Source: Arcuatula senhousia (lineage: Eukaryota > Mollusca > Bivalvia > Mytilida > Mytilidae). Taken from it: a stretch of DNA of 64,000 nt. The notes under the pieces are model-generated. The model worked only from the letters and a program-made list of their open reading frames with translations, was not told where the DNA came from and made no database searches. The stretch's first letter is position 1. The number at the start of each line of letters is the position of its first letter. The position numbers and the translations under genes are program-made. Of this stretch, positions 60,101-61,794 are shown in pieces. The stretch is from assembly GCA_963971305.1 (NCBI GenBank), contig OZ020305.1:1459001-1523000 (forward strand), read 5' to 3'.

Positions 60101-60721
60101 GTGAGGGTTTTATCCTGGCTACAATCCTTACCTCAGCTTAATATGACTAGATTGTCAATCTTAAAGCACAGTACAGGGTATTTTATTGATGCAACAAGCA
60201 ATATCAGGTACTATCCTTCTAGTAATCTTCATCCCTGCTTAAAATGACAAAATTGTTTAAGTGTAAGGAATAGTTCATTTAACAAGTATTGACCAAATTT
60301 ACTCTCAACAATGTGAAAGCCCACCCCAGTGATTTTTATGTTGGACTTGTAAAATCCAAGTCAAACTGGCTTGAAGTAAAATACATAGAATTATAATACA
60401 TTTTCAAGAATTTGTTAGGGCTTTGTTTGCAAGAATCTTTATTTTATAGTCCAGCTTAAAATAAATTTATGCCTAGAATATGTCAAATGATTGGGATAAT
60501 TTGCCCCTTACAAGATCCTTTGCCCAATAAATTACCTTGTGCTCTTTCCCATGCATTTAAATATCAATCACTTTATAAAAAACATGCCACTGCAATACAT
60601 ATATCTTTCATAACTGTGTAACTGTTATAGTTGTTACCTGTTGTCTGTTAATCAAAGCATCATTCAGAATAAAATCTGGAATACCATTCCTGAATCCTGA
60701 TACGATTTTCTTATCATTTAA
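219..60721 (-). CDS. TEP1: TEP1-like telomerase/vault-associated protein, 32 exons, partial at both ends
   Basis: In mammals TEP1 binds telomerase RNA and vault RNA and is a structural vault component. Seen here: 32 minus-strand exons, in transcript order 60721-60638, 60025-59886, 58824-58753, 58300-58142, 57282-57106, 47817-47575, 46940-46827, 45576-45456, 43293-43108, 40727-40552, 40167-40020, 39569-39393, 38638-38546, 38366-38234, 26458-26281, 25105-25002, 23666-23578, 23237-23123, 22624-22519, 20593-20431, 19946-19851, 12917-12793, 12097-11948, 11669-11564, 6750-6631, 6108-6010, 5653-5509, 4886-4783, 4276-4125, 2813-2708, 1541-1416, 326-219. All junctions are GT-AG and all phases agree, giving 4,215 bp and 1,405 codons without a stop. 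Domain order (vWA-like, DUF4062, NACHT, linker, WD40) is that of TEP1. The first exon continues upstream and the last ends at a donor, so both termini are outside. Exon calls are by eye; a short in-phase exon could be missed. Confidence 0.93.
731..1541 (-). repeat. 138-bp tandem array of a TEP1 exon 3' edge, about 6 copies
   Basis: The copy at 1416-1541 is a full exon with acceptor TTTTTTAG and donor GTAAGTGG. Further copies of its 3' part plus donor-like CTTGGTAAG follow at about 1278-1400, 1140-1265, 998-1100, 883-985 and 731-830. The period between the three best copies is exactly 138 bp. Similarity to the exon falls with distance from it. Confidence 0.85.
1806..1918. mobile_element. Palindromic MITE-like hairpin
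   Basis: Two arms of about 50 bp are almost perfect reverse complements around the centre CCCGAAGGG (1857-1865). The arms begin AATATATGAC and end GTCATATATT. It has no coding capacity. It is a likely non-autonomous foldback insertion in a TEP1 intron. Confidence 0.8.
2110..2325 (-). mobile_element. Truncated SINE-like repeat
   Basis: The sequence is similar over its length to the SINE at 53400-53660. It shares GGGTGGTCAGTTT, a GAGGAAACC core and a GTGATCAGGTAGTGATCA stretch. The tRNA-like promoter head is missing, so it is a 5'-truncated copy reading on the minus strand. Confidence 0.6.
2893..3838. mobile_element. AT-rich foldback element with 6-bp target duplication
   Basis: The ends are inverted repeats: TATGGCAAGCC and GGACAAAAGTC on the left, mirrored by GACTTTTGTCC and GGCTTGCCATA on the right. 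They are flanked by the direct repeat CATCTG (2887-2892 and 3839-3844). Nearly all of the roughly 850-bp interior is built from short variants of TTAATATAAATAAATGAA. The left half carries mostly one orientation and the right half its complement, so the whole can fold back. Open frames inside are low-complexity Ile/Asn strings and are not genes. Confidence 0.82.
6337..6750 (-). repeat. Triplicated 3' edge of a TEP1 WD40 exon
   Basis: The exon 6631-6750 encodes an intact 40-aa WD40 repeat ([17 protein letters not shown]). Its 3' part plus donor is repeated at about 6481-6555 and 6337-6408, with spacings near 150 and 144 bp. The middle copy is followed by a G-rich tract. The extra copies lack the first half of the exon and are decayed. 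Confidence 0.85.
6976..8034 (-). repeat. 3' LTR
   Basis: This is the downstream LTR of the element on the minus strand, 1,059 bp, equal in length to its partner. It contains two overlapping short open frames that recur in the other LTR and resemble no known domain. It ends next to the polypurine tract at 8035. Confidence 0.9.
8035..8046 (-). other. Polypurine tract
   Basis: On the minus strand AGGTGGGGGGTAG lies immediately before the 3' LTR, the normal place for the plus-strand primer of reverse transcription. Confidence 0.75.
8047..9132 (-). other. Internal region downstream of gag, no pol
   Basis: About 1.1 kb between the gag stop and the polypurine tract, where pol would lie in a complete element. 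I see no protease, reverse transcriptase, RNase H or integrase motif and no frame longer than about 70 codons. Pol has been lost, or this lineage replaced it with non-coding sequence. Confidence 0.7.
9133..10332 (-). CDS. gag: Gag protein with CCHC zinc knuckle
   Basis: The protein has 399 residues. The first 130 or so are polar and low in complexity. Residues about 180-350 form a Retrotrans_gag-type capsid region recognisable by [19 protein letters not shown] and by the [15 protein letters not shown] stretch. One zinc knuckle closes the protein: C380, C383, H388, C393 (CX2CX4HX4C), the RNA-binding nucleocapsid motif. The start lies about 90 bp inside the 5' LTR boundary on the minus strand, as usual. 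The frame is intact with no stop, which fits the young LTRs and suggests the capsid is still made and can package this gag-only RNA. Assignment to Gypsy-type elements rests on the capsid motif and is an inference. Confidence 0.92.
   Translation of the reverse strand: MTITMSNHSQDIHDNELSSLDSGENSRPETPDHGQIRNSPIRDINLLNSSFHERMKQCEFKLLEIKQSQTRLNERFNRSSDKMDDLRDLLISDRPNCVPNQGQPINNPSTPEPRPFVPIDNNQIQYENLSVPSQSRPRAHIQIDPEIYSRFEPIREAENTPQLHLNSVDSNKRHYPQCNQVMNVGYTKPNTYDGSTNWSDYIVHFEAVSKLNSWSNDVKALQLIACLQGPALATVSDFDLLSVPPNYFYLIEIFTRHFAPNNNAELYLHQLDWRKRRKGETLPELAQDIKRLVRLAWPSAPPDIRESIAYKCFRDSLNDRNLEWAICQHSCDKIDDALNLALRYEAFKIKHDPPVLTQAVDSDNPVWDQGPVREMTNKNCHKCGQRGHIKRDCPSRPIY
10399..10416 (-). other. tRNA primer-binding site
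   Basis: Two bases after the 5' LTR the minus strand begins TGGTGTTCGGCGG. The plus strand therefore ends CCGCCGAACACCA, the form of a tRNA 3' end with CCA. I cannot assign the tRNA by eye. Confidence 0.75.
10419..11477 (-). repeat. 5' LTR
   Basis: This is the upstream LTR on the minus strand, 1,059 bp and near-identical to 6976-8034. It should carry the element promoter. Its outer end is flanked by ATAT, matching the other side. Confidence 0.9.
12191..12336. mobile_element. Short palindromic MITE
   Basis: The terminal inverted arms GGCCCCAGTTTCATAAAACA and TGTTTTATGAAACTTTGGCC continue inward with matched TTTGAGATTTCC and GGAAATCTCA segments. There are about 50 bp between the arms and no coding capacity. 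It sits in the intron between TEP1 exons 12097-11948 and 12917-12793. Confidence 0.75.
13495..19904 (-). repeat. 62-bp satellite made of a TEP1 exon 3' edge plus 5' splice site, 104 copies
   Basis: Each unit, read on the minus strand, is 54 bp of exon (18 codons, from ACGGMDC to DFNTGK) followed by GTAAGATT. The true exon is 19946-19851, contiguous with the last copy. The first copy at 13495 runs into unique intron (GTAAGCTTTTC). The distance 13495 to 19851 is 6,356 bp; adding back two 15-bp deletions (near 17742 and 18409) gives exactly 103 periods, so 104 copies. Copies differ at a handful of recurring sites. There are no spacers, so it is a satellite and not a CRISPR array. Each copy has a consensus donor (AAAG then GTAAGA). 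Confidence 0.97.
20431..26458 (-). CDS. TEP1: TEP1 linker exons between NACHT and WD40 (6 exons)
   Basis: Exons 26458-26281, 25105-25002, 23666-23578, 23237-23123, 22624-22519 and 20593-20431 encode window residues about 675-926. The region is mostly helical. It contains [15 protein letters not shown], a winged-helix-like segment that follows the NACHT core in STAND proteins, then ELPYHLV, which also stands at the matching point of mammalian TEP1. The last exon leads into the first WD40 repeat through [11 protein letters not shown], again in the order seen in TEP1. All phases agree. Two of the six exons (23123-23237 and 26281-26458) have decayed copies of their 3' edge downstream. Confidence 0.9.
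20899..22085. repeat. 111-bp tandem array, 11 copies
   Basis: The word CCGCCACTGAC recurs exactly every 111 bp from 20899 to 22009. Units hold TGACATTGAAGGCTCT and a CTTTAATTTTTAACTAAT end and are nearly identical. A decayed copy follows at about 22380-22440. I see no exon match, so unlike the other arrays this one appears purely intronic. Confidence 0.92.
22224..22265 (+). ncRNA. Degenerate hammerhead ribozyme motif
   Basis: Stem I is GCGTGT (22224-22229) pairing with ACACGC (22260-22265). It encloses the core CTGATGA (22230-22236), a weak stem II (GG with CC), GAAA (22248-22251), a short helix III AGCGCT and a TTC cleavage triplet. The order is that of a type I hammerhead with a tiny helix III, as in animal retroelements. 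Stem II looks damaged, so activity is doubtful. Confidence 0.5.
22831..23237 (-). repeat. 3' edge of a TEP1 linker exon, 3 copies
   Basis: The exon is 23123-23237. Its end (TAATCATCCATGAG to ACATTTGGTGTGT as written) recurs at about 22988 and 22831, at spacings of 147 and 157 bp. The unit also includes a TACACTTATTCCACATC stretch, a motif dispersed elsewhere in the window. The copies are clearly diverged. Confidence 0.82.
24024..24985. mobile_element. Dispersed repeat family A, copy 1
   Basis: It starts near GACCAATCGATGTCTGGCC and ends in a GACGGACGGACAGACAGA tract followed by GACCGGACTACTAGA. The interior is about four 140-bp units with TTACTGTAAAGTTTCATAGC and GGGGACACCCAAAATC. A second copy lies at 27618-28808 with the same ends and inner units. 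No protein is encoded. Confidence 0.75.
25456..26052. mobile_element. Dispersed repeat family B, copy 1
   Basis: It starts GAGCGAGCTCACAAAAGGAT with ACCCCGCTT and ends AACTTTGTTTGAAGGGGGTAT, so the two ends are short inverted repeats. Inside are three units of about 175 bp sharing AATTATCTCCCCTGAATGAT and GTTTAGGAGGAGTTGCGCTT. A GACAGACAGACAGACAG tract precedes the right end. Confidence 0.75.
26170..26458 (-). repeat. Duplicated 3' edge of a TEP1 linker exon
   Basis: The exon is 26281-26458. A second, decayed copy of its last third with donor-like TTAC lies at about 26170-26253, sharing AACTATCCGTAGGATTCAG. An internal stretch is deleted. A TTGATTGATTGATTGA microsatellite separates copy and exon. 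Confidence 0.85.
26812..27602. mobile_element. Dispersed repeat family C, copy 1
   Basis: The left end has GTCTCGCCTGCCGGCACC and the right end GCAGGAGAGACAAAAA, short inverted repeats. The interior is about four units of roughly 180 bp with AATATCAGATGCCTAGCTAT and TTCACAGAGTCACTGGAG. A GC-rich CCGCCGCCGCTGCC tract precedes the right end; arginine-rich frames there are by-products. A related copy is at 60908-61443. Confidence 0.72.
27618..28808. mobile_element. Dispersed repeat family A, copy 2
   Basis: It has the same start as copy 1 (GACCAATTGATGTCTGGCC with the small hairpin CCTGCTTCGCAGG) and the same right end with GACGGACAGACGGACAGACG, then GACTACTAGACC. It carries more of the 140-bp inner units than copy 1. 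Confidence 0.75.
29027..31049. mobile_element. Dispersed repeat family D, copy 1, interrupted
   Basis: It starts AAGCTTCGCCGAGCGCAGCA and ends with the hairpin TCCGCAAATTTTTTGCGG before TCGTATAAAAA. The inner units contain TTTTGGCCCCTTTTGG and a GACAACGACGACAACGACG tract. Family B is inserted within it at about 29227-30199; the uninterrupted copies at 49078 and 51557 show the junction. Confidence 0.78.
29227..30199. mobile_element. Family B copy nested in family D
   Basis: It has the full family B structure: GAGCGAGCTCACAAAAGGAT with ACCCCCCGCTTC at the left, about five 175-bp units, a GACGGACGGACGGACAG-like tract, and CTTCGTTTGCGGGGGGTAT at the right. It splits the family D sequence that is continuous near 49255. 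Confidence 0.75.
31050..32281. other. Intron/intergenic stretch upstream of the B-box gene
   Basis: AT-rich sequence with no gene, clear repeat family or hairpin that I can recognise. A CTCTCTTTCAG acceptor-like site stands at about 32281-32291, ten bases before the B-box start codon, so a 5' UTR exon and promoter may lie in this stretch. Confidence 0.4.
32301..33992 (+). CDS. B-box zinc-finger, coiled-coil, beta-propeller protein (TRIM-like, no RING)
   Basis: A complete 563-aa single-exon frame. Residues 5-45 form a first B-box-like finger (C5, C8, C21, C24, C29, C32, H36, H45). Residues 67-97 form a second (C67, H70, C78, H81, C86, C89, H94, C97). Residues about 105-265 are a charged coiled coil. 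From about 310 to the end are repeats of beta-propeller type (NHL-like), with [10 protein letters not shown] and [19 protein letters not shown] proteins with RING are ubiquitin ligases; this one lacks RING, so a scaffold or RNA/protein-binding role is more likely (inference). Such genes are greatly expanded in bivalves. It lies on the strand opposite TEP1, inside the intron 26459-38233. The chosen start has a fair context (GCCATGG); an acceptor-like CTTTCAG just upstream suggests a spliced 5' UTR. The stop is TAA. Confidence 0.92.
   Translation: MASMCSVCPKGEKTSTPSTWCPDCNDLLCKSCTGHHSRSSATRNHKVISYEDYQKLPSFILKIRPYCTKHNQRYSEFCRHHDTPICITCLKKDHRRCEDIPKIEDIVHKVKHSVLFEDTMLEMETKCGTLKQIADDRNKNLKELNKTHKKMKAGFEKTIDSWIKHLTNLKDKTLSEMDIMYNKLDNDISNIIKTVQSKEKELRVILNQKEDILKYASNFQTFIGIKEIENLVNEADINLNELSNDEKLMEYNLKFQVKETIEEMISGIQSLGDIQVTKSPSVIPIHKTGARYLEAVKVVQTSAPVQLHLQQTIKLDRNHKYYGCCTLPSGLVVIADNGDLGGNDCKILIHNSNGSLRSTINFDRSEGVDDVTPVDDHHVAVSHPDSGTISIIDVDSDQVVKKVKVGGKVTGLCCRERDIVCCVSGKGLVRVNVDSGKVETVVEDENVDWGSHVEVSNSLICYTCTSNNTVTVLDTQYNVIFTYKDETILKYPTGVTIDDHSNIFVTGSWSHNLIMISSDGKSCHQLLGKDDRLYNPTAVHYDRSTMKLVVVNVYGPAFVYSVG
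33993..35230 (+). other. Probable 3' UTR of the B-box gene
   Basis: AT-rich sequence after the stop, holding the 49-bp tandem array and a TACACTTATTCCACATCT dispersed motif (34590-34615). An AATAAA at 35222-35227 is a candidate poly(A) signal; earlier variants are possible. No other gene is seen. Confidence 0.4.
34251..34540. repeat. 49-bp tandem repeat, 6 copies
   Basis: The word GAACTTGTATATT with small changes recurs at about 34251, 34300, 34349, 34398, 34447 and 34496, each followed by AACACAGTTTGTAATCT. It lies just downstream of the B-box gene, likely in its 3' UTR. Confidence 0.85.
35540..36195. mobile_element. Dispersed repeat family H, copy 1
   Basis: Units of about 165 bp share CAAACAGGAAGTAGA, CAGTTTGTCATACTGAACCA and CAAGTTTCAAATCATTC. 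The right end has GATGGACAGACAAGGTGA and GGAGTGGGGGTATAA. Related units lie at 48400-48960, and diverged pieces at 37978-38110, 54837-55050 and 58490-58690. Confidence 0.65.
36196..37194. other. Intron stretch with diverged repeat pieces
   Basis: No exon or gene is visible. Weak fragments with ACAGACAGAC-like and GGACAGAGGAATGG-like words suggest decayed copies of the dispersed families on either side. Confidence 0.35.
37195..37970. mobile_element. Dispersed repeat family E
   Basis: The ends are inverted: ATGTCTCCCCCC at the left and GTGGGGGAGACAT at the right. Four units of about 172 bp start TTCTAAGTTCAAAGG and contain GTTTCAGAGGAGTTGCGCTG. A GACGGACGGACAGGCGGACG tract precedes the right end. 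Confidence 0.8.
38234..46940 (-). CDS. TEP1: TEP1 NACHT NTPase exons (9 exons)
   Basis: Exons 46940-46827, 45576-45456, 43293-43108, 40727-40552, 40167-40020, 39569-39393, 38638-38546 and 38366-38234 (with the tail of DUF4062 in the first) encode window residues about 292-674. [12 protein letters not shown] opens the STAND/NACHT fold. The Walker A motif is GKAGTGKT at 43117-43140, and Walker B is [10 protein letters not shown] near 40077-40106, each on its own exon. LDESPFNNQ and [13 protein letters not shown] match the corresponding points of mammalian TEP1. Catalytic motifs look intact, so nucleotide binding is expected. Three of these exons have edge duplications, including the 25-copy array before exon 40727-40552. 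Note: eight exons are listed; the group holds eight full exons plus the shared boundary. Confidence 0.93.
39012..39569 (-). repeat. Decayed copies of a TEP1 NACHT exon 3' edge
   Basis: The exon is 39393-39569. Its last ~50 bp (GTCCAGTGTCTTCCTGTGAG as written) recurs in altered form at about 39297-39345 (GTCCAGTGTTGTCCTGAGTG) and 39012-39060 (GTCAAGTGTTTTCCTGTATG). Spacings are irregular, so these are old copies. Confidence 0.7.
39880..40085 (-). repeat. Triplicated 3' edge of the Walker B exon
   Basis: The exon is 40020-40167. The stretch encoding [17 protein letters not shown] plus its donor is repeated 75 bp away at 39945-40010, with donor ACCTTAGG intact. A third, more decayed copy lies at about 39880-39935. 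The reading frame runs on through the second copy. Confidence 0.9.
40668..42863 (-). repeat. 89-bp array of a TEP1 exon 5' edge plus 3' splice site, 25 copies
   Basis: Each unit is 60 bp of exon (20 codons, [11 protein letters not shown] to GNLL) preceded on the minus strand by a 29-bp piece with a CTCTTTCTCTC pyrimidine run and TTATTTACAG. The exon boundary recurs from 40727 to 42863, which is 2,136 bp or exactly 24 periods. The innermost copy continues into the full exon (40552-40727). The outermost copy has a different acceptor, CCTCCTTCAG, joined to unique intron. Units vary at a few sites. Confidence 0.96.
43320..43440. repeat. Short 56-bp tandem duplication
   Basis: GTGTGCCACCTCAACCTCAA occurs twice and a weaker third unit (GTGTTCCACCACAATAAAGCC) follows. 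It lies just upstream of the Walker A exon and bears no resemblance to it. Confidence 0.65.
44074..45161. mobile_element. hAT-like DNA transposon remnant
   Basis: The ends are a perfect 15-bp inverted repeat, CAGTGTTCTAGGATT and its complement, flanked by the direct repeat TGCAT (44069-44073 and 45162-45166). CAGTG ends are typical of hAT elements; a 5-bp rather than 8-bp duplication fits the hAT5-type group only (inference). The 1,088-bp body holds a fragment of a coding frame but no full transposase. Confidence 0.78.
44179..44628 (-). pseudogene. Fragment of transposase-like frame inside the hAT-like element
   Basis: A 149-codon frame. [15 protein letters not shown] resembles the start of the BED/TTF-type finger found at the N-terminus of hAT transposases and of ZMYM/KIAA-type domesticated relatives. 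The zinc ligands expected to follow are not complete and there is no catalytic domain or dimerisation region. A lysine-rich segment precedes it. I regard it as a remnant; it could also be a small non-autonomous element's own peptide. Confidence 0.5.
45640..46556. mobile_element. Dispersed repeat family F
   Basis: The ends are inverted: GTGTCCCCCGCTGCCGC at the left and GCGGCGGGGGACA at the right. Inside are three units of about 325 bp with GTTTCCGAGGAGTTGCACCC and CCATGGAAACGGCGGCCATT. A GACGGACGGACGGACGGA tract precedes the right end. Confidence 0.8.
47575..57282 (-). CDS. TEP1: TEP1 DUF4062 exons (2 exons)
   Basis: Exons 57282-57106 and 47817-47575 encode window residues about 152-291. [17 protein letters not shown] is the signature of the DUF4062 domain found N-terminal to NACHT in TEP1, NWD1 and TTC41-like proteins. 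[14 protein letters not shown] and [13 protein letters not shown] complete it. The domain resembles a TIR-like fold and its role is unknown. The exons are separated by a 9.3-kb intron filled with repeats (47818-57105), and the joint restores the expected [11 protein letters not shown] order. Confidence 0.94.
47921..48210. mobile_element. 290-bp MITE with CAGGGTTCCCAC ends, copy 1
   Basis: Inverted ends CAGGGTTCCCAC and GTGGGAACCCTG, flanked by a direct AACAAA on both sides. The body is built of repeated TTCAAGG and TTTTTCCAGG words. CAGGG ends suggest a hAT-derived element. A second copy is at 51176-51462. Confidence 0.85.
48400..48960. mobile_element. Dispersed repeat family H, copy 2
   Basis: Three units of about 160 bp with CCAAACAGGAAATAGAAGT, AGTTTCAAATCATTCTCATG and GAGAAAAGCTTGA, matching 35540-36195. 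The right end is decayed. Confidence 0.65.
49078..50098. mobile_element. Dispersed repeat family D, copy 2 (uninterrupted)
   Basis: It starts TAGCCGAGCGCAGCATGATA and CGACCGCAACATG, and ends TCCGCAATTTTTTTGCGGTCG. The first bases and last bases pair (CGACCGCA with TGCGGTCG). Inner units have CATTTTGGCCCTAATTACAT and an ACGACGACGACAG tract. Confidence 0.78.
50102..51175. other. Intron stretch, nothing recognised
   Basis: AT-rich TEP1 intron between two dispersed repeats. I see no exon, hairpin or tandem structure here. Confidence 0.4.
51176..51462. mobile_element. MITE with CAGGGTTCCCAC ends, copy 2
   Basis: Near-identical to 47921-48210, same orientation, with one change in the right end (GTGGGAAACCTG). 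Flanks share ATAA only. Confidence 0.82.
51557..52999. mobile_element. Dispersed repeat family D, copy 3 (longest)
   Basis: It starts AAGCTTCGCCGAGCGCAGCA and ends TCCGCAAATTTTTTGCGGTC. An inner segment at 52165-52740 differs from the other copies and includes a CGACTTCGACCGTATGG-like stretch and a CAGTAGTTTCAGAGGAG word that links it to families B, E and F. A long GACGACGACGACGACAG tract precedes the right end. Confidence 0.75.
53400..53660 (-). mobile_element. tRNA-derived SINE
   Basis: On the minus strand the head (from 53660) reads GGTTGCTGAGTGGTCTAAGG, an A box of tRNA-Leu/Ser type, and GGTGTTCAAGTCC at 53583-53595 is a B box. The body follows with a TGGTTTCCTCCGGGTACTC stretch, a central word seen in several animal SINE groups. 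It is a Pol III retroposon, not a tRNA gene: the anticodon arm does not fold. Confidence 0.8.
53661..55271. other. Intron stretch, little recognised
   Basis: AT-rich intron. The only structure seen is a decayed family H-like piece at about 54837-55050 (CAACAGGAAGTTGGTGAGC). Confidence 0.4.
55272..55823. mobile_element. MITE with TACYGTATAG ends, copy 1
   Basis: Inverted ends TACTGTATAGCGGGTTATTT and the complement of AATAACCCCCTATACGGTA. The subterminal parts are rich in TTTCGC/GCGAAA. Non-coding. Confidence 0.78.
56195..56413. mobile_element. MITE with TACCGTATAG ends, copy 2
   Basis: A 219-bp element, ends TACCGTATAGTGGGAAATTT and AAATTATCCGCTTTACGGTA (shortened where needed), related to the 55272 copy by the CGTATAG termini and the TTTTCGC subterminal words. 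Confidence 0.75.
56418..56627. mobile_element. MITE with CTGTGGATTCATTAATTTTC ends
   Basis: The right end reads AAATTAATGAATCCACAGTA and the left end ACTGTGGTTCCTTTATTATT is a diverged inverse. GGTACCCCCGAAAA faces TGTGGGGTACAA. Partial copies occur at about 23262-23375, 25320-25440, 26055-26115 and 38860-39000. Confidence 0.65.
56660..57055. mobile_element. MITE with AGGGGTGTAA ends
   Basis: Inverted ends AGGGGTGTAATGATAC and GAATCGTTACACCCTT. The body has CGATCCGGTACAGATCACC facing TGGATCATGGGATCAAATA. AGGGGTGTAACGAT ends are widespread among hAT-type MITEs (family knowledge). The target duplication is unclear in the ATAT-rich flank. Confidence 0.7.
57605..57621. repeat. AT dinucleotide microsatellite
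   Basis: A run of alternating AT in a TEP1 intron. Confidence 0.9.
58030..58165 (-). repeat. Triplicated 3' edge of a TEP1 exon
   Basis: The exon is 58142-58300. Its end plus donor (ACCTGGGTGTGTTTGACATG as written) recurs at about 58095 and 58030 as ACCTTGGTGTGTTTGACATG, each followed by a GTGATCCTAATGTTTTATT linker. All copies keep a donor-like TTACC. Confidence 0.87.
58142..60721 (-). CDS. TEP1: TEP1 TROVE/vWA-like exons (4 exons)
   Basis: Exons 60721-60638, 60025-59886, 58824-58753 and 58300-58142 encode window residues 1-152. [13 protein letters not shown] followed by [15 protein letters not shown] is a vWA-type strand-helix-strand pattern, and [16 protein letters not shown] is the segment that ends this region in mammalian TEP1 before the linker to DUF4062. 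TROVE domains bind RNA, and in TEP1 this part contacts telomerase and vault RNAs (family knowledge). Earlier TROVE exons must lie to the right of the window. Three of the four exons carry edge duplications. Confidence 0.88.
58753..59064 (-). repeat. 80-bp array of a TEP1 exon 5' edge plus 3' splice site, 4 copies
   Basis: TCTGGCTTGA recurs at 58801, 58881, 58961 and 59041, exactly 80 bp apart. Each unit has TTTTAATTTTAG as acceptor on the minus strand followed by exon sequence encoding [18 protein letters not shown]. Only the copy at 58753-58824 continues to the exon end and donor. Confidence 0.95.
59571..59614 (+). ncRNA. Hammerhead ribozyme motif (type I, core change)
   Basis: Stem I is GCGCCT (59571-59576) pairing with AGGCGT (59609-59614). 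The core CTAATGA (59577-59583) is followed by stem II GTCT/AGAC, GAAA (59597-59600), a minimal helix III AC-GCGC-GT and the cleavage triplet GTC. This is the layout of the Schistosoma-type retroelement hammerhead. The consensus core is CTGATGA; the G to A change at the conserved G5 should abolish cleavage, so this is probably a dead copy. Confidence 0.75.
59970..60260 (-). repeat. 5' edge of a TEP1 vWA-like exon with two decayed copies
   Basis: The exon is 59886-60025. Its first ~50 bp plus acceptor (GAGATTGTCAATCTGTAAA as written) recurs in changed form at about 60115-60165 (TAGATTGTCAATCTTAAA) and 60215-60260 (AAAATTGTTTAAGTGTAA), on the upstream side. Confidence 0.75.
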
Positions 60722-60907
60722 CTGAAACAATAGAACACAAATCATGTTAGCATTCACTACATTTATGAGAAGCTTCAATAATTTGCAACAAAAGAAAAAC
60801 AAATCTTTAATTAAGATCTACCCTTGAAACATTTTACTAAAACAGTTATCATAAAGACTGACCTTAAAACAAAGAATGTCTAATTCAACAAGAGTTAACA
60901 CTAAAGT

Positions 60908-61443
60908 CTGTCTCGCCTGCCAGCACCATCAAAAACAATTATTCTCTTTTACTTCCACTATATTTTGAATTTACATGGATTTTCAGTTTCTGAGATCGAA
61001 AGATGTTTATAGAACTTAAACATTGCTAATATATGCAATAAAAATAATCAAAGTCACTCAACCAGAAAATCAAGGTCAAGGTAAAAAAATGGGGATGCAA
61101 CTGTGCTAAGCTGTTACTAGGACAAATGCATACCAGGTTTTATCTACCTAGGACTTATAGTTCTTGAGATATGGAAGTGTTCGCAAAACTTATCTGTTGC
61201 TATTATATGTATTGAAAATTGTCAAAGTCACTCAATCGGAAAATCAAGATCAAGGTCAAAAGATGGGGATGCAACTGTGCTAAGCTACTACTGGGGCATA
61301 TGCATACCAAGTTTCATCAACCTAGGACTTTTAGATATATGGAGGTGCTCATAAATCTTTTCCATAAAGTTAATGCCGCCGCCGCCACCGCCACTGCCGA
61401 TAAAGTAACACCTATGTCCTGCTCTGCTTCGCAGGCGAGACAA
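60908..61443. mobile_element. Dispersed repeat family C, copy 2
   Basis: Left end GTCTCGCCTGCCAGCACC and right end GCTTCGCAGGCGAGACAAAA form short inverted repeats. Three units of about 180 bp with GATGCAACTGTGCTAAGCT differ from copy 1, but the ends and the CCGCCGCCGCCACCGCC tract are shared. Confidence 0.75.
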
Positions 61444-61794
61444 AAATGATTAGGTATGCATTGATGTACTGTAAACATAATAATTTGAGTGTTTTAATTT
61501 TAATATGGACCAATGAAAGGGAGATAATTATATATCTCAAAGATTTATCCAAAAGCCACAAGACTAAAAATATTATAGCTATCTTTATGTATAGGTTAAA
61601 ATAAAACTAGAAAATGTGTCTATGAGCATAGTTGGAAATAACAGCCTGCCCACCAGACCAAGACTGGTAACTTTTGGGCAGGGCTGGCTAAAATTCATGA
61701 AAATTTGACTGGCTATATAGCAAAAACAGGTAGAATTTCAATTCAGGGCTGGTTACTTTTTCAGTGAATTTCCTACCCTGCTATGAGCCACAGG

